A model generated the notes under the pieces. It was given only the letters and a program-made list of their open reading frames with translations, had not been told where the DNA came from and made no database searches. The position numbers were made by a program, and so were the translations under genes. This document shows, piece by piece, positions 1 through 9,510 of a DNA stretch of 46,523 nt. Positions within the stretch are counted from its first letter, which is position 1; every line of letters begins with the position of its first letter. Source of the stretch: CAYTLQ01 sp964438715 (lineage in GTDB: Bacteria > Bacteroidota > Ignavibacteria > Ignavibacteriales > Ignavibacteriaceae); NCBI GenBank assembly GCA_964438715.1, contig CAYTLQ010000111.1:1-46523 (forward strand), read 5' to 3'.

Positions 1-798
1 ACATTTGCTTGTAAAGAAAAGGAAAACTTCCAGAGAATGAAAAAATGAATTTCAAAAACTAACAATAGCGGAAATCGTAATAACGCAAAAAATCGAAAAA
101 AACGACGGGAAGAAAAGAAATAGTTAATACAATAATACGAAAGCCGGTTAATGAAATATTTTTACGGGTTCAAATAATAACATAATGAAAATACAGCTAT
201 TTTCTAACTATGCTTATTAGAAAATTGATGCGATTAGTTATTTCTGACATATTGTAAGGACGCATGCAATTGTAGGGTTTTGTATTTCTGAGGATATATT
301 CTTCAACTTTCAAATGATTTTGGCAGGGAAAGACAATGAAAAATGGTTCTCAATTTTATTTAGAATCAAGGAGGCTGGATCCTGTATTATGACAATTTTA
401 CTCCATATTAGTGCCCGTGGTCACACATCTGGAAGTATCATTCCTTCTTTTACTACGATAGGCTTAATTTTAAAGAGTTTTGTTCGATAATCGATATAAG
501 ACGTACTATCTTTTTTTTTACCGATTTACAGAAATCGGTTGGAGACTTTACTTACGATCATAATCAGGGAATTTCATGGTTATAATCGATAATTAAGTAA
601 AAAAGTTTTTCAATTGTATATTATTTCATACATGTTGGATGAGTTACGAACAGAACTAAACAATACGATAATTAGATACCCTATATTATAGACATTCTGA
701 AATAATATTTCTATTTTCCGGCAGGAGAATAAAATTATTTTATGTGGAATTAATGTATTACACATCTCTGCTGTAGATTAATTTCACCGAAATGAATT
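1..798. other. Intergenic region without a recognisable gene
   Basis: This AT-rich stretch precedes the histidine kinase gene. I see no convincing coding sequence. One plus-strand frame is open from 412 to 582 but has no start codon and follows an in-frame TAG at 409-411; it could be random or a decayed gene. A perfect 8-bp hairpin with a 4-base loop lies at 520-539 (arms ACCGATTT and AAATCGGT). Its T-run lies on the 5' side, so it does not fit a terminator on either strand. Confidence 0.5.
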
Positions 799-3285
799 AT
801 GTCAAAAGGATTCTACCATCCTGGTACCGAGGTCAGGGACGCCGAACTGATGAAACGACTCGGTTGTTTGCTTGAAGCAACACCCGATCCTGCAGTAGTT
901 GCGGATAACTCCGGAAAAATTCTTATTGCGAACAGTGAATTTTTTTCTGTCACCGGTTATAAATTCGCTGATATTGTATCAAGATCGATAGATACAATTC
1001 TCAAATCTCTCTCAGGAACCTCGCTGGATTTTAATTTTAACAAAACGGAAAAAAGCTGTACTATAAATGATGCAATACTTCTTTGCGCAAATAACTCTGA
1101 ATTTCCGGCTAAAGTACATTGGACAACCGATCAAGACGCCGGTCTGTTTCATCTCTTTTTCCGTATTGGATTACCATTAGGGTATGATGAACTTCTGGTA
1201 AAACTATTTAACAGTATATTATCGCTTTATAATCCTGCAGCAAAAAGAACTGACCTTATAAATACAATAATAGATATTATAAAAAAATATAGCGATTGTG
1301 ACGCTGTTGGCATTCGCCTTGAACAGGATGAGGACTATCCTTATGTTGCGGTAAGAGGATTTTCTGCTGAACACCTCTGTTCAGAAAATCATTTGTGTGT
1401 TTATTCTTCCGATGGTCAAAAGATACGGGAAGCTGACGGAACTCCGTTACTTGAATGTATCTGTGGCCGTGTAATAAAAGGTCGTTATGATTCCCCTAAC
1501 CCATTTTTTACTGACGGAGGAAGTTTCTGGACAAATTCGATAACTGAGCTTTTATCAACAAAAATTATTGAAGAGTTTGGAACAAAATTACGCAACAGAT
1601 GTATTCCTGAAGGATTTGAGTCAATGGCATTTATCCCGATAAAGGGCATACACAATAATCTTGGTTTGCTACAATTAAACGACCGAAGACGCAACATGTT
1701 CACATCACGGTTAATTAAATATTACGAGGAAATATGCGGCGCCATTGGAATTACATTAATGGGAAGAGAGACCGGAGAAATTCTTAATAAAACATTACAA
1801 CAATTAAAATTTCATCTTGAAAACACACCGTTGGCAGTAATTTCGTTTAATAATAATTTTGAAATAACTGAATGGTCACAGAAAGCAGAGCAAATTTTCG
1901 GCTGGACTGCAGAGGAAGTAATAGGGAAGAATTTCAAAGAATTCCAATGGGTATATCACGAGGATGCAGAGGCTGTTGAGTCATTAGTCCAGGAAATGTT
2001 AAGTGGACATAGTACCAGTAATTTGAGTATTAACAGAAACCATAGGAAGGATGGTACGATTATAACATGTGAATGGTATAATTCGGTTATGACTGATTCC
2101 AATGGCACACTGAGTACCGTTTACTCGCTTGTTTACGACATCACATCGAGAGTTGAGGCAGAAAAGAAAGTTCGCCTGAATGAAGCAAATATACGATCGA
2201 TTATAGAGAGTATAGACGGTTGTATATTTTCCATCAATTCCGAAATGCAGTTAATAGAGAGTAATTTTTATTTTATTAATTCTGTAAAATCGTACTCGGG
2301 AATTGTGCCGGAAAAAGGCGCTGATATTTTAAATTTTTTCGACGAGGATATCAAAGAAGAATGGGAAGGATATTTTTTACGGGGCTTGTCAGGAGAACAA
2401 TTCAGAATTCAACGAAAATCTTTCTTACCTGACAATTCAAACATCATATTGTATGAATTTAATCCTATGCTCTCAAACACCGGAGAAGTGATTGGGCTTA
2501 CCATAGTCGGACAAATAATTACCGATATCATTGAGGCGCGGAAAAAACTCGAAGAGAGAGAAAAAGAATTAAAAGAACTGAATGATGCGAAAGATAAGTT
2601 TTTTTCAATCCTTGCCCATGATTTGAAAAGCCCTTTTCAGAATATGTTCACTGTTACCGAATTTCTTGTACAGGATATGGAGAATCTGAATAAAAACGAT
2701 ATACTGAAATTTTCACGGATATTATATGAGAGCGTACGGAAACAGTATAATTTATTGGAAAACCTTCTGACATGGTCACTGGTGCAACGCAACAAGTTTG
2801 ACTTCGATCCTCAGTTATTGAATCTCAATGATCTGATAGATGGTGTATTTCGTTTGTTAAAGAGTACAGCAATAAGAAAAAATATTGAGCTGATTAATAC
2901 TGTTCACAGCGGTATTACTGTACTTGCCGATCACAGGATGCTACACTCAATAATACAAAATCTTATTTCGAACAGTATAAAGTTTACTTCATCTGGCGGA
3001 AAGATTACGGTAAGTACAACATTGAGCAATAATGATATCACTATTACAGTTGAGGATACAGGAGTAGGAATTAAACCTGAAGATATGACTTCAATGTTTA
3101 CATTAGGAGCACAACATTCAACCGTCGGAACGGAAAATGAAAAAGGGACCGGTCTGGGACTTTTACTCTGCAAGGAGTTTGTGGAAAATCACGGAGGAGT
3201 GCTTAGTGTTGAAAGCATTGAAGGAAAAGGAAGTAAATTTTATTTTACCTTACCCGGTGCATTAATTAAACGAACAACATCATAA
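799..3285 (+). CDS. Orphan multi-sensor histidine kinase (PAS-GAF-PAS-PAS-HisKA-HATPase)
   Basis: This is a cytoplasmic two-component sensor kinase of 828 residues with no transmembrane segment. An N-terminal PAS-like domain (about 20-120) is followed by a GAF-like domain (about 140-320), two further PAS domains (about 335-450 and 460-580), a dimerisation/phosphoacceptor domain with H607 in FFSILAHDLKSP, and a HATPase_c domain. The N box is NLISNSIKF (721-729), the G1 box is VEDTGVGI (751-758) and the G2 box is GTGLGL (783-788). The GAF-like domain carries cysteines at 194, 200, 220, 222 and 268, including an ECICG motif, which suggests a redox or metal input; that is inference. No response regulator is adjacent, so its partner is unknown. 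The ATG at 799 lacks a clear Shine-Dalgarno site, as is common in this phylum. Confidence 0.9.
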   Translation: MSKGFYHPGTEVRDAELMKRLGCLLEATPDPAVVADNSGKILIANSEFFSVTGYKFADIVSRSIDTILKSLSGTSLDFNFNKTEKSCTINDAILLCANNSEFPAKVHWTTDQDAGLFHLFFRIGLPLGYDELLVKLFNSILSLYNPAAKRTDLINTIIDIIKKYSDCDAVGIRLEQDEDYPYVAVRGFSAEHLCSENHLCVYSSDGQKIREADGTPLLECICGRVIKGRYDSPNPFFTDGGSFWTNSITELLSTKIIEEFGTKLRNRCIPEGFESMAFIPIKGIHNNLGLLQLNDRRRNMFTSRLIKYYEEICGAIGITLMGRETGEILNKTLQQLKFHLENTPLAVISFNNNFEITEWSQKAEQIFGWTAEEVIGKNFKEFQWVYHEDAEAVESLVQEMLSGHSTSNLSINRNHRKDGTIITCEWYNSVMTDSNGTLSTVYSLVYDITSRVEAEKKVRLNEANIRSIIESIDGCIFSINSEMQLIESNFYFINSVKSYSGIVPEKGADILNFFDEDIKEEWEGYFLRGLSGEQFRIQRKSFLPDNSNIILYEFNPMLSNTGEVIGLTIVGQIITDIIEARKKLEEREKELKELNDAKDKFFSILAHDLKSPFQNMFTVTEFLVQDMENLNKNDILKFSRILYESVRKQYNLLENLLTWSLVQRNKFDFDPQLLNLNDLIDGVFRLLKSTAIRKNIELINTVHSGITVLADHRMLHSIIQNLISNSIKFTSSGGKITVSTTLSNNDITITVEDTGVGIKPEDMTSMFTLGAQHSTVGTENEKGTGLGLLLCKEFVENHGGVLSVESIEGKGSKFYFTLPGALIKRTTS

Positions 3286-3407
3286 GAAGTACATATTGAA
3301 GTTTACACCTGCTGTAAAATTAAAAATTATTCCTATCACTAATTCCTGCGTTTAATTTCTTTACTAATTGTTCTGATAACAGTGAAATTTTTGTGGGATT
3401 GTCATTA

Positions 3408-3431
3408 TCAGTACTTCATCGAAAGTACTGA
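3408..3431. terminator. Possible hairpin terminator downstream of the kinase gene
   Basis: A perfect 9-bp stem (TCAGTACTT and AAGTACTGA) with a 6-base loop lies about 120 bases past the kinase stop codon. Only a weak run of T follows, so termination here is tentative. Confidence 0.35.
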
Positions 3432-3595
3432 ACTAAATTTTACTAAGTAATAAAGAACTCTTTTCTATTGCTTTTTCGATACCCCTAAAGAATTTAATTC
3501 AATTAAACATCGGCTGAGATATTGATTTTAGGTAATAAATAAATTAATTTCTATTGCATTTAACTTTATCATTCCACTAAATTAAAGGACCTACT

Positions 3596-5170
3596 ATGAA
3601 ACACAGTTTACGCTTTCTTCAGGTTTCTTTCTTCATTCTCTTCCTTTCAACAACAGTTTTTGCGCAATGGGTTGCTCAGACTAGTGGCAGTACCGCTCGC
3701 CTTCGTTATTTAAAGGCAGTAAGCCCTACAGTAGTCTGGGGTTGTGGCGGAAGTGGTGAAGTATTCAGAACAACTGACGGTGGTACAACATGGACGAAAA
3801 CAGTTACATTAGCCGGTGCTACGAATTACTGTATCGAAGCATTTGACGCGCAAACTGCATGGGTAACAGGAACAGTCGGTGGTTCAGCAGATGTATCTAT
3901 TTGGAAAACGACTGATGGTGGGACAACTTTCACATCTCAATTCAATAATCCAACCGGATTCGGAGACGCAATTAAGTTCTTTAATTCAAATGATGGTGTA
4001 TATATTGGCGACCCTGATCCATACCCATCAAAATATTGGGAAATTTATACAACCTCCAACGGAGGGGGAACATGGACAAGGGTACCGAAAGCAAATATAC
4101 CGGATGCCGACAGTGCTAACGGCGAATATGGCGCCGCAAGTTCTGTTTGTGTAATCGGAAATACTATTTGGTTTACCGGTTATTCCGGAGCCGCTGGTAC
4201 GCAGAATTCAGTTTATAAATCAACAAATAAAGGACTGAACTGGACCAAGTCATCCTTTCCGAATACATCGGGTTCTTCAGGTTCATGCTATGTTGCATTC
4301 AAGAATGCTAATGAGGGCTTAGTTGTAACACTTGATGGAACAGTTGCAAAAACCACTGATGGAGGTGCAACATGGACCACAAGCTCTGTTACCGGTGCGG
4401 CATTCCGACAAATAGTTAATCTGAATGGAAGTTCACGATATCTTGCAGTTGGTAACTCCGGCGCTGCATGGATTACCTATAATGATGGCGCTACATGGTC
4501 ACCAATAACTCCACTTAATACAAATACTCTGTATGCAGTAACTCATTTCAACGGCATTCCATGGGCTGCAGGCAACTCAGGTACAATATTAAAATGGAAC
4601 GGAAGTCCTCTGCCTGTAGAATTCGCATCTTTTGCATCTGAAGTATCAGATAATAATGTTATCCTGAAATGGTCCACTGCATCTGAAAAAAATAACCGTA
4701 GTTTTGAAATTGAAAGAAAAGCTGTTGATGGTGAATTTGTTCTCCGTGGATTTATTGCCGGCGCCGGTACCTCAACTGAAATTAAAAATTACTCCTTTAC
4801 CGATGAAGCAGTCGAAGCCGGAAAATATATTTACCGCATTAAACAGATTGATTTTGACGGACGCTATGCATATTCCGATGAAATAGAGGTTGAAGTTACT
4901 AACCCTGGCAAATTTGAACTTTCACAAAATTATCCTAATCCTTTCAATCCATCAACAACAATAGCTTACAAAACCAAAGTCGATGGTTTTGTTACCTTAA
5001 AGGTTTATGATTATACCGGCACTGAAGTAGCTACACTTGTTAGTGAAAATCAAAAATCAGGTTCATATCAGGTAGTATTCAATGCAAGCGGACTCGCATC
5101 GGGAATTTATTTCTATACGATTACCGCTCCGGGATATAGTGAAACAAAGAAACTTACACTGATTAAATAA
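3596..5170 (+). CDS. T9SS-exported BNR/YCF48-like repeat protein
   Basis: This is a predicted secreted or surface protein of 524 residues. It begins with a signal peptide (about 1-23, ending VFAQ). It has a beta-propeller-like region with Asp-box/BNR signatures of the type TTDGGTTWT near 59, 105, 153, 209, 253 and 295. These resemble the YCF48/photosystem II stability factor and sialidase-like propellers that are widespread in secreted Bacteroidota proteins. A fibronectin-like region spans about 338-435. The last ~85 residues form a type A type IX secretion sorting domain containing NYPNPFNPSTTI (445-456) and ending GIYFYTI...KLTLIK. The substrate is unknown, and the photosystem name is only a family label. 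A strong terminator follows. Confidence 0.88.
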   Translation: MKHSLRFLQVSFFILFLSTTVFAQWVAQTSGSTARLRYLKAVSPTVVWGCGGSGEVFRTTDGGTTWTKTVTLAGATNYCIEAFDAQTAWVTGTVGGSADVSIWKTTDGGTTFTSQFNNPTGFGDAIKFFNSNDGVYIGDPDPYPSKYWEIYTTSNGGGTWTRVPKANIPDADSANGEYGAASSVCVIGNTIWFTGYSGAAGTQNSVYKSTNKGLNWTKSSFPNTSGSSGSCYVAFKNANEGLVVTLDGTVAKTTDGGATWTTSSVTGAAFRQIVNLNGSSRYLAVGNSGAAWITYNDGATWSPITPLNTNTLYAVTHFNGIPWAAGNSGTILKWNGSPLPVEFASFASEVSDNNVILKWSTASEKNNRSFEIERKAVDGEFVLRGFIAGAGTSTEIKNYSFTDEAVEAGKYIYRIKQIDFDGRYAYSDEIEVEVTNPGKFELSQNYPNPFNPSTTIAYKTKVDGFVTLKVYDYTGTEVATLVSENQKSGSYQVVFNASGLASGIYFYTITAPGYSETKKLTLIK

Positions 5171-5199
5171 TACAAGTAATTCCCGTATAATGTATTTTG

Positions 5200-5230
5200 A
5201 GGCTGTCAGAGTGACAGCCTCTTTTATTTT
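5200..5230 (+). terminator. Rho-independent terminator after the BNR/T9SS gene
   Basis: A perfect 9-bp stem (AGGCTGTCA and TGACAGCCT) with a GAG loop is followed by a T-rich run (CTTTTATTTT), 30 bases after the stop codon at 5170. Confidence 0.88.
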
Positions 5231-5464
5231 AAAGAGTCGGAATTGGATGATAAAAACATTATTAAGCGAAATGAATTTTTATTTACCTGAAAAATGTACT
5301 ATAAGTGAAATCTTGAGTTATTAAACTGATGACGACTCACATAAAATTTTGCTGATGGGAAACATACTTCTGAGAAGAGAGAAAATTTCCGACAACTTTT
5401 GCAACCGTATATTTAAATGAGCCGTACCCAAAACAATAAATCGGTAAAGTGATTTATTTATTCG

Positions 5465-5731
5465 GGTGTACGACAAAATGGGCGAAAATTAACTGAGCTA
5501 ATCGCAAATCGAAGATCCTCCGGATTGAAAATCCTCCGGATTGCGAAATCCTCTGGATTGGAAATCCGTTCCCTAACGGATCGAAGATCCTCTGGACTGT
5601 CAAGTCCTCTGGATTGTAAATCACCTGGATCGAAGGTCCTCTGGATGGATTAAACCCATACCTCTTTATCACGAAAAAAGGGGCTTATATAGTTCTTAAA
5701 ATCAATCTTAGCTCAAAATGTCGTACACCTG
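5465..5731. mobile_element. MITE-like element of 267 bp with 8-bp target duplication
   Basis: The left end GGTGTACGACA (5465-5475) is matched exactly by the inverted right end TGTCGTACACC (5719-5729), with two more bases before the right flank. The flanks carry an exact 8-bp direct repeat, TTTATTCG, at 5457-5464 and 5732-5739, as expected for a transposition target-site duplication. The interior is a run of short near-palindromes of the form ATCCTCCGGAT and ATCCGTTCCCTAACGGAT. Its first ~80 bases match the start of the larger element at 35091. It encodes no transposase; the minus-strand open frame across it is a by-product of the repeats. An 8-bp duplication with short ends would fit mobilisation by an IS1595-type transposase, but that family assignment is inference. 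Confidence 0.72.
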
Positions 5732-5797
5732 TTTATTCGAAATGTAATGCAAAGCAAAATGAATTTTGTAAATTGAAGTTTATTTTTTTTCTGGTAT

Positions 5798-6802
5798 ATG
5801 ATTGATTACAGTAAACTGCATGAATTGTTAAGAGCTAATAATACCTTCGTCATAACCACACATGTTAATCCCGACGGAGATGCTATTGGTTCTGTTCTTG
5901 CATTGCACAGAATATTAAAAACGATGGGGAAACATGCCAGAATCATTAATTTCAGTGAGACGCCTGATTTTCTGCGGTTTCTCGATACTGATTCGGTTAT
6001 AGAAAAATTTGATGTATCACAGCATGAAGAAATTATCAAAACCTACGATGTTTTTATTGCCGTAGATTTCAATCGTCCTGGCAGAATGGTTCGGATGGAA
6101 CCGTATTTTCTTGGGAGGCAGGGAATTTCAGTTTGTATTGACCACCATCAGGACCCTGACAATAGATTTACTCACATTTTTTGTGATATTGAATTGTGTG
6201 CAACAGGCCATCTAATCTATAATCTCATTGAAAAAACCTCCTTAGTTGAATTTACACGCGAGCTTGCTGAGCCGTTATATACTGCAATTATGACCGATAC
6301 AGGTTCATTCCGCTATGAACGAACCACTGCAGAAATTCACCGTATTGCTGCCCGTTGTCTCGAGTTGGGTGTCGTCCCTCATGAAATTCATGAGAAAATT
6401 TATGATCAGAACCATCCGGGTAAGATTAAACTGCTCGGTAATACGCTTGCATCGCTTGAATTGTATTCCGAAAAAGGTGAGATTGGTGTCATTACTTTGC
6501 TTAAAGAAGATCTCATCTCCTCAGGTACCCGTGAAGATGATACCGATGGTTTCGTTAATATTGTTATGAGCATTGCAAATGTAAAAATCGGGTTAAAGTT
6601 TATTGAAGTTGATCATGGATTCAAAGTCAGTCTTCGCTCCAAAGGAGATATTCCTGTGCATGAGTTTGCAGCAAAATACGGCGGGGGAGGACACAAAAAT
6701 GCTTCCGGAATCCGCATCCGGGACAAAAAACTTCAGGATATGCGGGATGAAATTATTTCCGAATCAATTAAATTTTTAGCGAATTATGAACAGACATTAT
6801 AA
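5798..6802 (+). CDS. nrnA: DHH-family nanoRNase/PAP phosphatase (NrnA-like)
   Basis: This cytoplasmic phosphoesterase of 334 residues is predicted to degrade very short RNA oligonucleotides and to dephosphorylate 3'-phosphoadenosine 5'-phosphate, using Mn2+. The DHH domain shows THVNPDGDAIGS (21-32), the AVDFNRPGR block with D90, the DHH triad (115-117) and MTDTGSFRY with D167. The DHHA1 domain ends with GGGGHKNASG (295-304), which binds substrate. Length and motif order match NrnA. The downstream pepA start lies inside this gene (17-bp overlap), so the two are probably co-transcribed and translationally coupled. Confidence 0.9.
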   Translation: MIDYSKLHELLRANNTFVITTHVNPDGDAIGSVLALHRILKTMGKHARIINFSETPDFLRFLDTDSVIEKFDVSQHEEIIKTYDVFIAVDFNRPGRMVRMEPYFLGRQGISVCIDHHQDPDNRFTHIFCDIELCATGHLIYNLIEKTSLVEFTRELAEPLYTAIMTDTGSFRYERTTAEIHRIAARCLELGVVPHEIHEKIYDQNHPGKIKLLGNTLASLELYSEKGEIGVITLLKEDLISSGTREDDTDGFVNIVMSIANVKIGLKFIEVDHGFKVSLRSKGDIPVHEFAAKYGGGGHKNASGIRIRDKKLQDMRDEIISESIKFLANYEQTL

Positions 6803-8309
6803 CCTTAGTTTAAAGATTGCAGAATCCCTGCCTACTTCTTTCAGGCGATCTACTTTGGTTTTTGCTTTTTTTACCGGTGATGAAAACAAAGAAGAGAACC
6901 TAAAAAATCTTCTTGCACGCTTGTCTCTGAAGATTGAGTCTTCAGTGAAAAAGCAATTGCTTGAAAAGCCGGATGCACAAATTACTATTCACAACTCCGG
7001 AGATTTAACTGGTTACAATATTATAAAAACAAAAGCGCCTAACAAGATAAATGCAGATTATTTTCGTGATATCTTTGCGGGGATACTTCGTACCTGTAAA
7101 GCATCGCTAATGGAAGAAGTAGTTATTGTCCTTCCCGCGGGAGAGGAGTTTACGGAGATATTAGGAACATCAGAATATTGCTACACCACCTGTATTGAAG
7201 GATTATATTACGGAAATTATATCTACAAAAAGTTTAAGTCGGATAATAAACCTCCGAAACAATTAAAAATTTCTCTAGTGGCAAATGATAAGAACGCATT
7301 AAAAAAAGCCATAGAAAACACGATAAAAGTAATGGAGGCAGTTGAGTTCACGCGCGACCTGCAAAACGAACCCGGTCTTACGATGACTCCCGCGATACTT
7401 GCTGAAACAATCAGATTGCGATTAAAAAAATCAGGTGCCTCAGTAACGATACTGAAAGAAAAAGAGATTAAAGCAAAAAAAATGGGGGGTATTATCGCAA
7501 TCGGCATGGGCAGTAAAAATCCTCCCCGTTTTATTGTAATTAATTATTCACCCAAAACTTCCGGCAGAAAAAAACTTCCTGTAATTGCACTCGTGGGTAA
7601 AGGGGTTACATTCGATACCGGTGGTATCTCAATTAAACCTGCCGCCGATATGTGGGAAATGAAGGGAGATATGTCGGGTGCGGCTGTTGTTGCAGGCGTT
7701 ATAATGGCAGCAGCTGAATTGCAGTTACCGGTAAAACTTATTGGTATTATTCCCTCTGTAGAAAATATGCCATCAGGTAGTGCAATTAAACCGGGTGATA
7801 TAGTAGTAACTTCCTCAGGAAAAACTATAGAAATAGATAACACCGATGCTGAGGGGAGAGTAATACTTGCTGATGCTTTACATTACGCATCGAATAAGAA
7901 GCCCGATGTAATAATTGATCTGGCTACACTTACCGGGGCTTGTGTTGTTGCCTTGGGAGAATTTGTTGCCGGCTTGTTTACAAAAAATGATGAGCTTTCC
8001 GAAAAACTTTTTCAATCGGGCTTAAAGACTTTTGACCGTGTCTGGCCGATGCCAATGTGGGATGAGTTTAATAAATTAATCAGCAGTGATGTAGCAGATG
8101 TAAAAAATGTCGGCGGAAGATGGGGGGGAGCAATAACAGCGGCTAAGTTTCTTGAAAATTGGGTGAGTGAAGATATCCCCTGGGCACATCTAGATATAGC
8201 AGGTCCCTCAATGCCACACTCTATGAGCAGTTACACCCGTCCGTTTATGACAGGTTTTGGGGTCCGTTTATTAACTGATTTTATAAAAAACTATCAGACA
8301 AAGAAATAA
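6786..8309 (+). CDS. pepA: Leucyl aminopeptidase, M17 family
   Basis: This is a cytosolic two-metal aminopeptidase of 507 residues that removes N-terminal residues from peptides. The C-terminal catalytic domain contains GKGVTFDTGG (271-280, with metal or catalytic K272 and metal ligand D277), the KGDMSGAA block (293-300) and the family signature NTDAEGR (352-358, with catalytic R358). The N-terminal ~180 residues form the less conserved oligomerisation domain. The length is normal for bacterial M17 enzymes, which are usually hexameric. The start codon overlaps the end of nrnA by 17 bp, indicating a two-gene operon. Confidence 0.93.
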   Translation: MNRHYNLSLKIAESLPTSFRRSTLVFAFFTGDENKEENLKNLLARLSLKIESSVKKQLLEKPDAQITIHNSGDLTGYNIIKTKAPNKINADYFRDIFAGILRTCKASLMEEVVIVLPAGEEFTEILGTSEYCYTTCIEGLYYGNYIYKKFKSDNKPPKQLKISLVANDKNALKKAIENTIKVMEAVEFTRDLQNEPGLTMTPAILAETIRLRLKKSGASVTILKEKEIKAKKMGGIIAIGMGSKNPPRFIVINYSPKTSGRKKLPVIALVGKGVTFDTGGISIKPAADMWEMKGDMSGAAVVAGVIMAAAELQLPVKLIGIIPSVENMPSGSAIKPGDIVVTSSGKTIEIDNTDAEGRVILADALHYASNKKPDVIIDLATLTGACVVALGEFVAGLFTKNDELSEKLFQSGLKTFDRVWPMPMWDEFNKLISSDVADVKNVGGRWGGAITAAKFLENWVSEDIPWAHLDIAGPSMPHSMSSYTRPFMTGFGVRLLTDFIKNYQTKK

Positions 8310-8367
8310 CTGTTTGGCAGGGCAACTTAATGTTGACCTGCCATAAACAGGTTGACTGAGAAATTTC

Positions 8368-8799
8368 TTATTGCGTTACAGTGTCGCTATTTGAAATGTT
8401 TTGTTTCGTTTTCAACAGTTTTACTTCCAGAATCCGTATAACAACCAGAGCAATAAGAGCAAATATAAAGAAAACGAACAGCACCATTGAAATAGCGCTT
8501 AACGCTTCGAGCACAGAGCGGGTAAGTTCGAATGTCCAGCGGTTAAAATCAAGCACAGGCACATTATAGTCGGGGGACGAATATGTATAAAGGTATTTTT
8601 CAAATTCCCAGATTCGTACACCGTTAGAGAGACCCGAAACATGCATAGCAAAAAAGATATACTTTGCCCAGGCATCGCTTATCTCAGTACCAAGAATTTT
8701 CACGAGAATATCTTTTACCGCTTTGTTAAATATTTTTACAACTATTGATGCAACAATAAGGCATACCACAAATGTTACTGCAAGAAGTGTTATAAGCAT
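8368..8799 (-). CDS. Small two-TM membrane protein of unknown function
   Basis: I chose the ATG at 8799 (143 residues) because AGGAAG lies about 4-9 bases upstream on this strand; an earlier ATG at 8841 lacks such a site. A hydrophobic N-terminal segment (about 2-24) and a second one (about 100-125) flank a central, aromatic-rich, probably extracytoplasmic region. The charged tail (KLLKTKQNISNSD) is probably cytoplasmic. I recognise no family. It is convergent with pepA and stands alone. Confidence 0.65.
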   Translation of the reverse strand: MLITLLAVTFVVCLIVASIVVKIFNKAVKDILVKILGTEISDAWAKYIFFAMHVSGLSNGVRIWEFEKYLYTYSSPDYNVPVLDFNRWTFELTRSVLEALSAISMVLFVFFIFALIALVVIRILEVKLLKTKQNISNSDTVTQ

Positions 8800-9057
8800 A
8801 ATCTTCCTAAAATTGAATAAGTGAAAGCAATTATTATACAAATGATTCGGTAAAATGTTGCAGTAAAAATTTTATTAAAAAAGAAAGTTAAAGAGGATAA
8901 GGATTTGAAATATTTCTAAAAGGTTTAATGGGGTTAACTCATTATAAATAAATGAGTTAAGGAAAAACTGAATTAAAAAAATATAAAAAAACATCTACAA
9001 ATTCTTTTGAAAATTATCTGCTTAGTTGTATTTTTAAGGTCTGTAAAAAATTTTAGC

Positions 9058-9131
9058 GGCGGGGTAGCTCAGTAGGTTAGAGCAATGGAATCATAATCCA
9101 TGTGTCGGGGGTTCGAATCCCTCCCCCGCTA
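9058..9131 (+). tRNA. tRNA-Met (CAT anticodon), elongator-type
   Basis: The cloverleaf folds cleanly. The acceptor stem is GGCGGGG/CCCCGCT (a G-U pair at 1-72), with a D arm containing GCTCAG...GAGC. The anticodon stem ATGGA/TCCAT carries loop ATCATAA with anticodon CAT, and a T arm with TTCGAAT follows. The discriminator is A and CCA is not encoded. The lack of the C1-A72 mismatch and of the GGG/CCC anticodon-stem pairs rules against an initiator tRNA. A lysidine-modified tRNA-Ile2 with the same CAT anticodon is possible. Confidence 0.93.
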
Positions 9132-9155
9132 CAAATTTTCAGGAGAAATAACGCT

Positions 9156-9491
9156 ATGTACACAGTATTGATGATTTTATCGGTTATTATTGCAGTTTTT
9201 TTGATAATTATCGTATTATTGCAGGCTAGTAAAGGTAGTGGACTCGCAGGTACCTTTGGTGGAGCTCAGCAGATGGGCGCAATGTTTGGAACACGCAGAA
9301 CCGCTGACTTTTTAAGCAAGGCTACCTGGTGGCTCGGCGGAGCACTGGTTGTTCTTGCACTGCTTATTAACTTATTTTTTCTTCCAGGCTCTACAACCAG
9401 CGATCAGAGAGAGAGTATAATACAGAGCGGCGGTCGTTCAGTTCCCACACAGCCAACTTTGCCTTCAAACACTAATACTCCCAATAAGTAA
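9156..9491 (+). CDS. secG: Preprotein translocase subunit SecG
   Basis: This small inner-membrane component of the SecYEG channel has 111 residues. I placed the start at the ATG at 9156 because AGGAG lies at 9141-9145; an upstream in-frame ATG at 9102 lies inside the tRNA gene and would translate it. Two membrane segments (about 2-22 and 53-75) flank the conserved cytoplasmic block GSGLAGTFGGAQQMGAMFG and the RRTADFLSKATWW region. The C-terminal tail is rich in Ser, Pro, Thr and Asn, as in many SecG proteins. The gene starts 25 bases after the tRNA-Met gene. Confidence 0.92.
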   Translation: MYTVLMILSVIIAVFLIIIVLLQASKGSGLAGTFGGAQQMGAMFGTRRTADFLSKATWWLGGALVVLALLINLFFLPGSTTSDQRESIIQSGGRSVPTQPTLPSNTNTPNK

Positions 9492-9510
9492 AAAATTCCC
9501 GATTGAACTG

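Noticed and set aside
520..539. Perfect hairpin as a terminator
   Set aside because: The T-run precedes the hairpin on the plus strand and becomes an A-run after it on the minus strand, so neither orientation fits a terminator.
364..582. Interrupted open frame that could be a decayed gene
   Set aside because: There is an in-frame TAG at 409, no start codon after it, and no recognisable motif; it is indistinguishable from chance.
5454..5672. 72-codon minus-strand open frame with repeated Ile-Arg/Asp-Pro-like words
   Set aside because: It lies entirely over the palindromic repeats of the 5465 element; the peptide periodicity is a translation of the DNA repeats, with no ribosome site.
9102..9155. 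N-terminal extension of SecG of 18 residues
   Set aside because: These codons overlap the 3' half of the tRNA-Met gene; a Shine-Dalgarno site precedes the internal ATG at 9156.
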